DNA from: Anaerorhabdus sp964386325
GTDB lineage: Bacteria > Bacillota_I > Bacilli_A > Erysipelotrichales > Erysipelotrichaceae
Assembly (NCBI GenBank): GCA_964386325.1
Contig: CAYLQY010000026.1
Span: 1-7,212, forward strand
DNA length: 7,212 bases
Direction of reading: 5' to 3'
The position numbers were made by a program, and so were the translations under genes. Shown piece after piece: positions 1-7,174 of this stretch. The stretch's first letter is position 1; each line of letters starts with the position of its first letter. The notes below the pieces were generated by a model. The model worked only from the letters and a program-made list of their open reading frames with translations. It was not told the origin of the DNA and ran no database searches.

Positions 1-75
1 ATTTATTTAAAGGTTGCAAATAATACGAGAGTATGATTCCTAACATAGCAATAATGGGAAGCTGATGAAAAATTG

Positions 76-81
76 TATAAT
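76..81 (+). promoter_or_regulatory. possible -10 box for the three-gene operon
   Basis: A perfect TATAAT lies about 94 bases upstream of the first gene, in an AT-rich leader with no supported gene. No good -35 hexamer sits 16-18 bases before it; the bases at 53-58 read AATGGG. The box could act with an activator, or be a chance match in AT-rich DNA. It is the best-looking promoter element in the leader, and the tight packing of the three genes downstream would require a promoter in this region or further upstream. Confidence 0.3.
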
Positions 82-160
82 GTTTAAAATGAGAATTCAT
101 GACGAAAATTGCAGGAGTATAAAATGAGCAATACAGCTTAGGAGACGCAAAAAAATTATG

Positions 161-167
161 AAAGGAG
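161..167 (+). promoter_or_regulatory. ribosome binding site of the TerB-N/TerB-C gene
   Basis: AAAGGAG ends 7 nt before the ATG at 175. This is a near-consensus Shine-Dalgarno sequence at ideal spacing and fixes the start of the first large gene. Confidence 0.8.
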
Positions 168-174
168 TTGTTCG

Positions 175-2697
175 ATGGCAATAATTATTGCACTTATATT
201 ATGGTTGTTTTTTTGTCTTTGGATTACTGGGGGAAACGTAACAGCATCTTGGATATTGTTTTTTGCTGGAATCATAGGACTGATCATAGGACTGGTTGTG
301 TATGGCGTATCGGAAGCTAAAAGCGACCAAAATAGTGACAAAAATAGTACTTCTAACAGACACGGTCAAACAAACACCCATCAAAACTATCAAGCACCAA
401 TTTATTCAAAACAAACACCATCTGTACAGACATTGCCTGTGAAAAGCTCTGCTCCTATTAAACAATCAAATATGCAGGTGCGTATGCACAAATATAAAGA
501 GCTATTTGCTAATTGCACCACAATAGAAGAAATAATTAATAGTTATATTGCCTTTAACGATGAAGAAACTTACTTTAAGCCCTCTGAAATAGGCTTACTA
601 AAACACTATATGGAATTTAACTCTAAATTCAAATCCCAAGTGTGGACAAGGGAAGACCTAACAAACAGGGTAAAAGAAGCAGTTTCTTTGTCGCAGACCA
701 TCGTGCCCGTAGTAGATGATTCAAACAAGATAACAGATAAAACAGAATTAATTAATTCATTGGTTTATGAGCTAAATAGAGCGGCAACCGATATGGCTGG
801 TACAACTCTCAATGAGGAATTTACAAAAGCACCTACAACGTTAAACAAATCTCGAATTCAAGAAAAAATCGAGCTGTATAAAACACTGTTTGCTGATTGT
901 ACAACAGTAGACGAAGTTATCGAAAAATATATTGCTAACAATAGTGATGTCAAATTAAAAAACGTAGAAATAATGATTTTGAGATACTATTTGCAATATC
1001 ACTCTATTTTTAAAGCGCAAGAGTGGAGCGAGAATAAGATTGAGCGAGTGATTGTTGAAAAGTCAAAAGACATAAAGATTAAAGTTCAAGTAGAAAACAA
1101 TAGCGTATTTGCTATTTATGACACGCATGATGTTCAGCCTTCACATTATCATAACGAAGCTATTTCACCAAAATCGCATCCTTATTCACTTTTTGCCGAA
1201 ATGAGAAAAATTGCAAACAACTTTTATTATGACAGAGGTGCGGGCACTTTTTATAAGCAAGCAAAGTTTATGGAAAGTTTTGAAGACAGCTATGAAGAGT
1301 ATGCTGAATTTGAAATGTACTCACCAACATATATGTCAATGAATGACCATCAGTTGAGAACATACTTTTCGTGGAGAACCCAAGTTAGAAAAGGTGTTGT
1401 TATAGAAACTTCTTTGTCTTACGTTTTTGTGTATATTTACGAGTTGCTTCATGAAATTGGCTCAGATTCACCGATGGACGGATATAGGAAGCTTTGTTCC
1501 TTATCAAATAACTATTCAAAGTATGACAAAAAAGTAGAAAGATATTTGAAATCGTGGATTCATGACTATATCATATACAACAAATTATTTGAAGAAATAT
1601 CAAACGCTGAAAAAGAATTCTTTTTCAGCGAATCTGATCGAATGGAAGAGCTGATAAAGGCGAGGAATGCCGAGGATAGTGCTCGTTTTAGTGAGCTTCT
1701 AAACGTTTTTTCATATCACAACATTAACAAAAGCGTGTTCTTTCGAGATTATAAGAACGACTATTGCAACGCACTATTGCTTACATATAAACACCTTGAA
1801 GCATTCTATTTAAAAAATAGGAAAAACACTTTAGTTGAAAAAATGTTTGGGGCGGTGTTGCCTTCTTCGTGGTGTCCATATAGAAGTGCTGTGTTCTTTA
1901 ATTACAAAACCACCAATGAGGCAAATATCAGAGTCAACGAATTTGAATATTACTCCTGCGAAAAAGGGGATTGGAGGCAATATGCTATTGCTTCACATAA
2001 AATAGATAGAACCATTATCACAGAAATAATAAAAGGCACAGAATCCTTTATGAGAAAGCTATATGAATACCCATGGCAATTGAAGTACGAAGGAACAACA
2101 CAAATATTGTCATCAATGATAGAAAAAGCTGTTGTGTCATATTGTGAAGAAAACGGAAAATTTGGAGAACACACACGCAAAAAAGCAACAGCTAAAAAAC
2201 TAATAAAACAATTTACTACGAAATCAGCAAAAATATCCAAAGAAACAAAACCTGTACAAACAAGGTCTTTCACAGAAGAAAACCCAGAGACTAAAGTTGA
2301 AATTGACAGAAGTAAGCTCGATAGAATAAGAACTGAGGCTGATGCAGTACGTGAAAAGCTCGGTGTTGAGTATGATTTTATAATGCAAGATAATACCGAA
2401 CAAATCGACATATCAAGTGTTGATACAAGGTCATCAGAATTAAATTCATTTGATGCGTTTTTCGGTGTTCTATCAGATGTTCAAAGAAAGGCATTAACTA
2501 TAATACTCAACGGCAACAACATGTCAAAAATCATCGAGCTTTCTCAAACATACAGAATAATGCCAGAAATTTTACTTGAGAGCATCAACGAACTTTCACT
2601 TGACACACTCAACGACAATATCATTGATACTGCGGGTGAGCCATTTGTATATGACGAATACATAGATGCACTGCAAGAATTTATAAAAGGAGAATGA
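175..2697 (+). CDS. membrane-anchored TerB-N/TerB-C domain protein
   Basis: 840 aa, start fixed by AAAGGAG 7 nt upstream. Two hydrophobic segments (residues about 2-18 and 25-44) form an N-terminal membrane hairpin, which would leave the rest on one side, probably the cytoplasm. A polar Ser/Asn/Gln-rich linker follows (about 46-103). Two copies of a roughly 52-residue helical module come next (106-157 and 234-284; shared LFA-CTT, YIA and a closing Trp). A TerB-N domain covers about 335-545, recognised by a WR near 400-401 and by SYVFVYIYELLHEIG at 415-429. Residues about 546-700 match no domain I recognise. A TerB-C domain occupies about 710-838, with MPEILLESINELSLD at 796-810 and YDEYIDALQEF near the end. 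No separate TerB core domain is evident between them. TerB-type domains are associated with stress response and with DNA-processing or defence gene sets. As the first gene of a helicase/ATPase operon this is probably the membrane-located scaffold or sensor; its biochemical activity is unknown. Confidence 0.85.
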   Translation: MAIIIALILWLFFCLWITGGNVTASWILFFAGIIGLIIGLVVYGVSEAKSDQNSDKNSTSNRHGQTNTHQNYQAPIYSKQTPSVQTLPVKSSAPIKQSNMQVRMHKYKELFANCTTIEEIINSYIAFNDEETYFKPSEIGLLKHYMEFNSKFKSQVWTREDLTNRVKEAVSLSQTIVPVVDDSNKITDKTELINSLVYELNRAATDMAGTTLNEEFTKAPTTLNKSRIQEKIELYKTLFADCTTVDEVIEKYIANNSDVKLKNVEIMILRYYLQYHSIFKAQEWSENKIERVIVEKSKDIKIKVQVENNSVFAIYDTHDVQPSHYHNEAISPKSHPYSLFAEMRKIANNFYYDRGAGTFYKQAKFMESFEDSYEEYAEFEMYSPTYMSMNDHQLRTYFSWRTQVRKGVVIETSLSYVFVYIYELLHEIGSDSPMDGYRKLCSLSNNYSKYDKKVERYLKSWIHDYIIYNKLFEEISNAEKEFFFSESDRMEELIKARNAEDSARFSELLNVFSYHNINKSVFFRDYKNDYCNALLLTYKHLEAFYLKNRKNTLVEKMFGAVLPSSWCPYRSAVFFNYKTTNEANIRVNEFEYYSCEKGDWRQYAIASHKIDRTIITEIIKGTESFMRKLYEYPWQLKYEGTTQILSSMIEKAVVSYCEENGKFGEHTRKKATAKKLIKQFTTKSAKISKETKPVQTRSFTEENPETKVEIDRSKLDRIRTEADAVREKLGVEYDFIMQDNTEQIDISSVDTRSSELNSFDAFFGVLSDVQRKALTIILNGNNMSKIIELSQTYRIMPEILLESINELSLDTLNDNIIDTAGEPFVYDEYIDALQEFIKGE
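490..645 (+). repeat. helical module, copy 1 (protein-level internal repeat)
   Basis: Residues 106-157 of the TerB protein. Aligned by eye with copy 2 it shares about 24 of 51 positions, including LFA, CTT, YIA, FK and a final Trp, with one single-residue gap. The DNA copies have diverged, so this is an old domain duplication and not a recent tandem duplication. The pattern of hydrophobic and charged residues suggests several short helices. Confidence 0.8.
874..1026 (+). repeat. helical module, copy 2 (protein-level internal repeat)
   Basis: Residues 234-284 of the TerB protein, the partner of the copy at 490-645. A linker of about 76 residues separates the copies. The conserved core has the order Y-K, LFA, CTT, E, YIA, EI, FK, Q-W. 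I do not recognise the module as a named family. Confidence 0.8.
2687..2692 (+). promoter_or_regulatory. ribosome binding site that decides the BrxD-like start
   Basis: AAGGAG lies in the last codons of the TerB gene. Two in-frame ATGs follow, at 2694 and 2700. The first is only 1 nt from the Shine-Dalgarno sequence and cannot be used well; the second is 7 nt away. The start at 2700 is therefore preferred. Confidence 0.75.
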
Positions 2698-2699
2698 AT

Positions 2700-4022
2700 A
2701 TGGAGAGAGTAGTCCCAAAAAGATTAGCTACAACAATTATGAATTCGCTAAAAGGGGGTGTCGTTCCAAGGGTCGGTTTGGAGCATATAGCTGTAGGGAG
2801 AACCGATGAAATTAATGCTCTTCTTCACGATATTGACATTATATCTGAGGGTGGTGCGACGTTTAGGTTTATTGTTGGCAAGTATGGTAGCGGAAAGAGT
2901 TTCCTACTTCAAACCATACGAAATAATGCTATGAGCAAGGGCTTTGTTCTTGTTGATGCTGACCTTTCACCAGAAAGGCGTTTGCAAGGAACGAATAAAC
3001 AAGGTCTTTCAACATATAAAGAGTTGATTCAAAACATGTCAACAAAGACAAAGCCGGACGGAGGTGCATTGCCACTTATATTAGAGAAATGGATCTCTAC
3101 CATTCTTTCCGAAGTAAGTATCGAAACAGGGCTTGACCCAGACGATGTTGCGTTTTCAAGAGCGGCAGAAGCTAAAATACATAAAATAATATCTGAAGTT
3201 GAAGGAATGGTAAATGGCTTTGATTTTTCAAGAGCAATCACACAATACTGGCAGGCATATAAAAACGGAGACGAAGCACAAAAGTCTGCAGTGCTTAGGT
3301 GGTTTAGGGGTGAATATGCTACACGCACAGAGGCAAAACGAGAGATTGGCGTTAATTTAATTGTTACAGATGATAACTGGTATGATTTTATAAAATTATT
3401 CGCCTTCTTCTTGGTAAAGGCAGGATATAAAGGGTTGCTCGTTTTAATTGATGAGCTTGTAAATATCTTTAAGATACCTCACTCTATTACTCGCCAATAT
3501 AACTATGAGAAAATTTTAATGATGTATAACGATGCATTGCAAGGAAAAGCCCAATATGTGGGAATTATTATGGGTGGCACACCAGAATGCATTGAAGACA
3601 AGCATAAAGGCGTGTTTAGCTACGATGCTCTTCGCTCTCGACTTAGCGAGGGCAGGTTCGCAACAAGCGATATTAAAGATATGCTTGCACCAATCATTCG
3701 ACTAAACCCACTAACAAATGAAGAAATGTATGTGTTGATAGAAAAACTTGCTAAAATTCACGCAGGGTTGTATGGTTACAAGCTTAATATAACTGACGAT
3801 GACTTAGAATATTTTTTGAAAGTGGAATATGCACGAGTTGGGACAACGACTAATATTACCCCAAGAGAAATAATTAGAGATTTCATAGAGCTCCTAAACA
3901 TTGCTTTTCAAAACCCACAGAAAAAAATTACTCAAATTATGGGTGCAGACACCTTTGAGTTTTCAAAAAACGAAATAACTGACGATGAAATACACAAAGA
4001 GTTTGCAGATTTTGAGGTGTAG
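2700..4022 (+). CDS. brxD-like: BrxD-like P-loop ATPase (DUF2791 / BREX ATP-binding family)
   Basis: 440 aa from the ATG at 2700, chosen because the upstream ATG at 2694 sits 1 nt from the AAGGAG site. It is an ATPase of the AAA+/ORC-like kind found in BREX and Pgl loci. Visible motifs, numbered from this start: Walker A GKYGSGKS at 60-67; Walker B GLLVLIDEL at 245-253 with Asp251-Glu252; a sensor-like strand GIIMGGTPE at 288-296; and LRSRL at 311-315, a candidate arginine finger. The N-terminal PKRLATTIMNSLKGGVVP and the following VGR resemble the entry to this family's ATPase fold. Length is normal for BrxD, and no Walker residue is missing. The gene starts 2 nt after the TerB stop and ends 2 nt before the helicase start, so all three are almost certainly cotranscribed. 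In type 2 BREX, BrxD is encoded together with the helicase BrxHI, which matches this order. It probably hydrolyses ATP to load or drive the helicase on DNA; that role is inferred. Confidence 0.85.
   Translation: MERVVPKRLATTIMNSLKGGVVPRVGLEHIAVGRTDEINALLHDIDIISEGGATFRFIVGKYGSGKSFLLQTIRNNAMSKGFVLVDADLSPERRLQGTNKQGLSTYKELIQNMSTKTKPDGGALPLILEKWISTILSEVSIETGLDPDDVAFSRAAEAKIHKIISEVEGMVNGFDFSRAITQYWQAYKNGDEAQKSAVLRWFRGEYATRTEAKREIGVNLIVTDDNWYDFIKLFAFFLVKAGYKGLLVLIDELVNIFKIPHSITRQYNYEKILMMYNDALQGKAQYVGIIMGGTPECIEDKHKGVFSYDALRSRLSEGRFATSDIKDMLAPIIRLNPLTNEEMYVLIEKLAKIHAGLYGYKLNITDDDLEYFLKVEYARVGTTTNITPREIIRDFIELLNIAFQNPQKKITQIMGADTFEFSKNEITDDEIHKEFADFEV
4014..4019 (+). promoter_or_regulatory. ribosome binding site of the helicase gene
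   Basis: GAGGTG lies inside the last codons of the BrxD-like gene, 5 nt before the ATG at 4025. It supports translational coupling and the chosen helicase start. Confidence 0.65.
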
Positions 4023-4024
4023 AA

Positions 4025-6181
4025 ATGAACGCATTTGATAGGTTAGCACCGTATATTCAAGATTTTATTTATCGTGAAAGATGGGATGAATTGAGAGAAG
4101 TGCAAGTAGCTGCTTGCGATGTTATTTTCAATTCTGAAAACAACTTATTGCTATCTACAGGAACAGCTTCTGGGAAAACTGAGGCTGCGTTTTTACCTAC
4201 CTTAACAAAACTTTTTGAACACCCACCCTCATCAGTTGGGATATTATATATTAGTCCTCTGAAGGCATTAATAAACGACCAATTCTTTAGATTAAATTAC
4301 CTTCTAAAAGAGGGAAATGTGCCAGTCTGCAAATGGCATGGTGATGCACCACAATCCTCTAAAAATCAACTAATTAGAAATCCGAAAGGTGTCTTGCAAA
4401 TCACACCAGAATCGCTCGAGGCTTTATTAATAAACAAGCGTAATACTTGTATTGATTTATTCAAAGACTTGCGGTTTGTTATAATAGATGAAGTCCATTA
4501 TTTCATGAATAGTCCAAGAGGAATACAGTTACTGTGCGAATTAGAAAGAATACAGAAGTTAGTTGGTGTAATCCCAAGAAGAATAGGACTGTCTGCCACT
4601 TTGGGAGACTGTGCAATTGCAGAGGACTGGCTTAATTCTGGGACAAATGTGAAATGCAGTACACCTGTTGTAAATGGAGGAAAACGTAGTTTAGGAATAG
4701 CAATGGAACTCTTTGAAAGGCAGTTTGAAGAACCACAAGAAACCATTGACCCAGGCGACCAAGAGCATTTTAAGTATCTATATAAAAACACGCTACACAA
4801 AAAAGCAATTATTTTTGCAAATGCTCGTGGTGTTGTTGAATATACCATTGCCAGTATAAAAAAAATTGCAGAGGATAATCACACAAAAGACGTTTATAGA
4901 GTGCATCATGGGAATATATCTGCGGTTTTACGAGAAGAGACCGAGAAGGAAATGAAATCGTCAGAAGAACCGATTGTTACAGGGGCAACAGTAACTTTAG
5001 AGTTGGGAGTCGATATCGGCTCACTTGATAGAATAGTGCAAATTGGTGCTCCGCTTACTGTGTCAAGCTATACGCAACGTTTAGGAAGATGTGGGCGGCG
5101 TGGACAACGAGCCGAAATGATTTTCACCTTCATTGAAAATAAAAAAAATCCAACAGATGCCTTGTCTGAAATGAACTGGGAGTTTCTTAGAGCCATTGCA
5201 ATAATACAGTTATATTTGGAAGAAAAATGGGTTGAGCCTATAACTACTACAAGTATGCCGTTTGCTCTGCTATACCATCAAACAATGTCACATCTTGCTT
5301 CAAGAGGTGAAACTTCTGCGGCTGTTTTAGCTCAAGACATCCTCATGCTTTCAGCATTCAAAAAAATATCACAGAGCGACTATCGTACTCTTTTGCAGCA
5401 TCTTATTGCAATTGAACATTTGCAACAGACAGAGCGTGGAGGTTTGATTGTTGGGAGGAAAAGTGAAAAGCTAATAAATCATTTTGAGTTTTATGCTGTA
5501 TTTGAATCACCCATTGAGTATCTCGTAAAAAATGAAAATCAAGCAATTGGGACATTGCAACAAGTCCCACCAATCGGAGGACATTTTGCTCTCGCAGGAC
5601 GAGCATGGGAGTGCATTGATGTCGATGAAAAATCGAAAACAATTTTTGTTAAACGTATTAAAGGGATTTCGAGGGTTGACTGGATAAGCCCTGCAGAGTA
5701 TGAATTCCATACAAAAGTCATGAAAAAAATGAAAGAAGTACTCACTTCCGAGGTGAACTATGCATATTTGAGTGAGCGGTGCATCGTAAAATTAACCAGT
5801 ATGCGTAACATTGCCGAACAATCTGGTTTCACCTCTATGCTTATAACGGAATTGTCAAACTCTCAATTTGCCATCTTCCCTTGGATAGGTAGCAAGCAAC
5901 TATGTGCTTTATCGTTCGCATTGGAAAGTAAGGGTTTTTCCGTTGTTAGCAAAGGAGTATATTTAGTTGCCGATTCAAAAAAAGGAAAAAATGCATTGCA
6001 ACAGGCAATAATGGATGTTGTTGAAAATGACATTGATAAATTGTATTTTGAGTACAAAGACAATGCTCAGATACCTTTCAAGTATAATGACTTTGTGCCG
6101 AATGAGCTTCTGCGCAAGCAGTTTATAGAAGATTATGTTGATTTAGATGGAATGAAAAAGGATATACAAAGCGAGCTGTAA
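4025..6181 (+). CDS. brxHI-like: DEVH-box superfamily 2 helicase, Lhr/BrxHI-like
   Basis: 718 aa, with a complete superfamily 2 helicase core: LREVQ around Gln27; motif I TGTASGKTE at 45-53; motif Ia YISPLKALINDQ at 75-86; motif Ib ITPESLE at 126-132; motif II DEVH at 155-158; motif III SAT at 190-192; motif IV AIIFANARG at 261-269; motif V VTLELGVDIG at 323-332; motif VI QRLGRCGRRG at 351-360. The core resembles Lhr-like helicases and the BrxHI helicase of type 2 BREX. After it, PFALLYHQTMSHLASRG at 412-428 resembles the Lhr-type winged-helix entry region. Residues from about 560 to the end are not assigned. All catalytic motifs are intact, so it should be an active ATP-dependent nucleic-acid translocase or helicase, most likely on DNA. 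It is shorter than full-length Lhr proteins, in line with BrxHI. It follows the BrxD-like gene by 2 nt with its own GAGGTG site. Its pairing with BrxD suggests a joint complex; its substrate is unknown. Confidence 0.9.
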   Translation: MNAFDRLAPYIQDFIYRERWDELREVQVAACDVIFNSENNLLLSTGTASGKTEAAFLPTLTKLFEHPPSSVGILYISPLKALINDQFFRLNYLLKEGNVPVCKWHGDAPQSSKNQLIRNPKGVLQITPESLEALLINKRNTCIDLFKDLRFVIIDEVHYFMNSPRGIQLLCELERIQKLVGVIPRRIGLSATLGDCAIAEDWLNSGTNVKCSTPVVNGGKRSLGIAMELFERQFEEPQETIDPGDQEHFKYLYKNTLHKKAIIFANARGVVEYTIASIKKIAEDNHTKDVYRVHHGNISAVLREETEKEMKSSEEPIVTGATVTLELGVDIGSLDRIVQIGAPLTVSSYTQRLGRCGRRGQRAEMIFTFIENKKNPTDALSEMNWEFLRAIAIIQLYLEEKWVEPITTTSMPFALLYHQTMSHLASRGETSAAVLAQDILMLSAFKKISQSDYRTLLQHLIAIEHLQQTERGGLIVGRKSEKLINHFEFYAVFESPIEYLVKNENQAIGTLQQVPPIGGHFALAGRAWECIDVDEKSKTIFVKRIKGISRVDWISPAEYEFHTKVMKKMKEVLTSEVNYAYLSERCIVKLTSMRNIAEQSGFTSMLITELSNSQFAIFPWIGSKQLCALSFALESKGFSVVSKGVYLVADSKKGKNALQQAIMDVVENDIDKLYFEYKDNAQIPFKYNDFVPNELLRKQFIEDYVDLDGMKKDIQSEL

Positions 6182-6284
6182 ACGCTCTATAATCCCCAAG
6201 CTGTGTTTGTGTATTTTAACTTCCAATTATGTTTATACTGTACGCTAAGCCTAAGCCATCCCTAAAAAACCGAATGGAGGAAAA
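6182..6284. other. intergenic gap between the defence-type operon and the sortase cluster
   Basis: This 103-bp stretch carries no gene. It has no convincing rho-independent terminator; the only hairpin near the stop codon has a 4-bp stem (AGCG/CGCT at 6170-6186) and no T-run. TATAAT occurs at 6188-6193 and TATACT at 6234-6239, either of which could serve the sortase, but neither has a good -35. A 6-bp unit, CTAAGC, is repeated twice in tandem at 6245-6256. Composition changes across this gap, which makes it a candidate cassette boundary. Confidence 0.5.
6276..6280 (+). promoter_or_regulatory. ribosome binding site of the sortase, before a GTG start
   Basis: GGAGG ends 4 nt before GTG at 6285. 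The spacing is short. An in-frame TAA at 6252-6254 closes the frame upstream and no ATG lies between, so GTG is the best start. Confidence 0.6.
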
Positions 6285-7067
6285 GTGAAAAGAAAAATAA
6301 TACTACCAATAATACTGTACAGCATAGCCGCGATAAGCGGCTTTTTCTTTTGGCACGAGTATGCGGCGGCGCAAACCGAGATACAGGAATACACAGCATT
6401 GCAGCAACAATTCACGGTCGAGGCGCGAACAGATCCTGCCGATACACCACAGCCCAAAACACCGGAAAGTAACCTCGTCAATACAGAAAAGCGCATAGAT
6501 TTTGCAGCGCTGAAAGATATAAATCCCGACACAGTAGGCTGGCTCACAGTGCCGGACACGCAGATAAACTACCCGGTTGTTCAGAACGAAGATAATATAA
6601 AATATCTGAGCACATCATTTTCCGGAAAACCAGCCAAAACAGGTGCGCTCTTTGTGGACAGCCAAAATAGCATAGACCCACCGAACAAAAACATAATAAT
6701 ATACGGGCACAACATGGGCGCGGGCAGGCAGGATATGTTCGGCGGGCTGCTTCTGTACAAGGATGCGGAATATGCAAAATCACACTCGAACGTGATGTTT
6801 GAAACACCCGAAGAAATAGGCGATTGGCAGGTGTTCGCCGTGCTGCACTTAAACATGGCGACATCGGATTTCAATTACTTGCAGCAGACTTTCAGTAATG
6901 CAGCCGAATTTACGGAGTGGCTCAATACAGCAAAAGAACTCTCTATAGCGCAAACGAATATATCCACCGCCAATATCAATAGAGCGTTGACGCTATCCAC
7001 CTGCGACCGCAGTAGGTATGGGCGCAGCGGACGGATCGTGCTGTTGGCGGTGCAAACTAAGGAGTGA
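6285..7067 (+). CDS. srtB: class B sortase
   Basis: 260 aa, GTG start. It is a cysteine transpeptidase that attaches surface proteins to the cell wall or to pilin partners. The N-terminus has basic residues and then a hydrophobic span (about 5-22), a signal anchor that places the catalytic domain outside the membrane. The catalytic domain starts near residue 70 with the class B pattern NPDTVGWLTVPDTQINYPVV (80-99). The catalytic His is His142 in YGHNM, the catalytic Cys is Cys240 in TLSTC (236-240), and the Arg is probably Arg250 in GRIVLL, so the triad is complete. A Thr/Pro-rich stretch (about 45-66) links the anchor to the domain. GC content is clearly higher than in the three genes upstream. 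Class B sortases of this kind are common accessory genes in Firmicute conjugative elements. No substrate with a sorting signal is visible in this window. Confidence 0.92.
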   Translation: MKRKIILPIILYSIAAISGFFFWHEYAAAQTEIQEYTALQQQFTVEARTDPADTPQPKTPESNLVNTEKRIDFAALKDINPDTVGWLTVPDTQINYPVVQNEDNIKYLSTSFSGKPAKTGALFVDSQNSIDPPNKNIIIYGHNMGAGRQDMFGGLLLYKDAEYAKSHSNVMFETPEEIGDWQVFAVLHLNMATSDFNYLQQTFSNAAEFTEWLNTAKELSIAQTNISTANINRALTLSTCDRSRYGRSGRIVLLAVQTKE

Positions 7068-7070
7068 AAC

Positions 7071-7172
7071 ATGGATACAAAACTTTTGGTATCAATAGGT
7101 CTGTGCATTTTCATATTTGTCGGAATGATATTTTTGAAAGCTCGTAAAAATAAAAATGATAAGGAAAACTGA
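7071..7172 (+). CDS. small single-span membrane peptide
   Basis: 33 aa. AAGGAG at 7059-7064 overlaps the sortase stop region and lies 6 nt before this ATG; the gene starts 3 nt after the sortase stop. One hydrophobic segment (about residues 5-22) is followed by a Lys/Asn-rich tail, KARKNKNDKEN. By the positive-inside rule the tail should face the cytoplasm. I do not recognise a family. Tiny membrane proteins of this size are frequent in Firmicute conjugative elements. The good ribosome binding site, the coupling to the sortase and the equally good site for the next gene argue that it is real. Confidence 0.65.
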   Translation: MDTKLLVSIGLCIFIFVGMIFLKARKNKNDKEN

Positions 7173-7174
7173 AT

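Noticed and set aside
23..34. Hairpin ATAC-GAGA-GTAT in the leader
   Set aside because: A 4-bp AT-rich stem does not extend further and is expected by chance in such sequence.
14..37. Promoter from TTGCAA (14-19) and TATGAT (32-37)
   Set aside because: The spacing is 12 nt, too short for a sigma-70/sigma-A promoter.
158..184. Eight-codon frame starting at ATG 158 and overlapping the TerB start
   Set aside because: Its nearest Shine-Dalgarno-like sequence (AGGAG at 140-144) is 13 nt away, and the frame runs through the ribosome binding site of the real gene.
1950..2411. Reverse-strand open frame of 153 codons inside the TerB gene
   Set aside because: It lies wholly inside a well-supported gene, matches no known domain, and its Ser/Cys/Phe-rich translation is typical of the antisense of AT-rich coding DNA. 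The other reverse-strand frames are rejected for the same reason.
175..2697. Tellurite resistance function for the TerB protein
   Set aside because: The TerB name is historical. No TerC, TerD, TerE or TerZ gene is nearby, and the neighbours are a helicase and a BREX-type ATPase.
175..6181. A complete BREX or DISARM system
   Set aside because: Only the BrxD-like and BrxHI-like genes are shared with type 2 BREX. There is no PglZ phosphatase-like protein, PglX methyltransferase, PglW kinase, PglY, or DISARM methyltransferase and DUF1998 protein in the window.
6170..6186. Rho-independent terminator after the helicase
   Set aside because: The inverted repeat AGCG/CGCT has only a 4-bp stem, overlaps the stop codon and has no T-run.
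6245..6256. Tandem CTAAGC repeat as an attachment site or iteron
   Set aside because: Two copies of a 6-mer are too few, and no matching sequence was found at the other end of the cassette.
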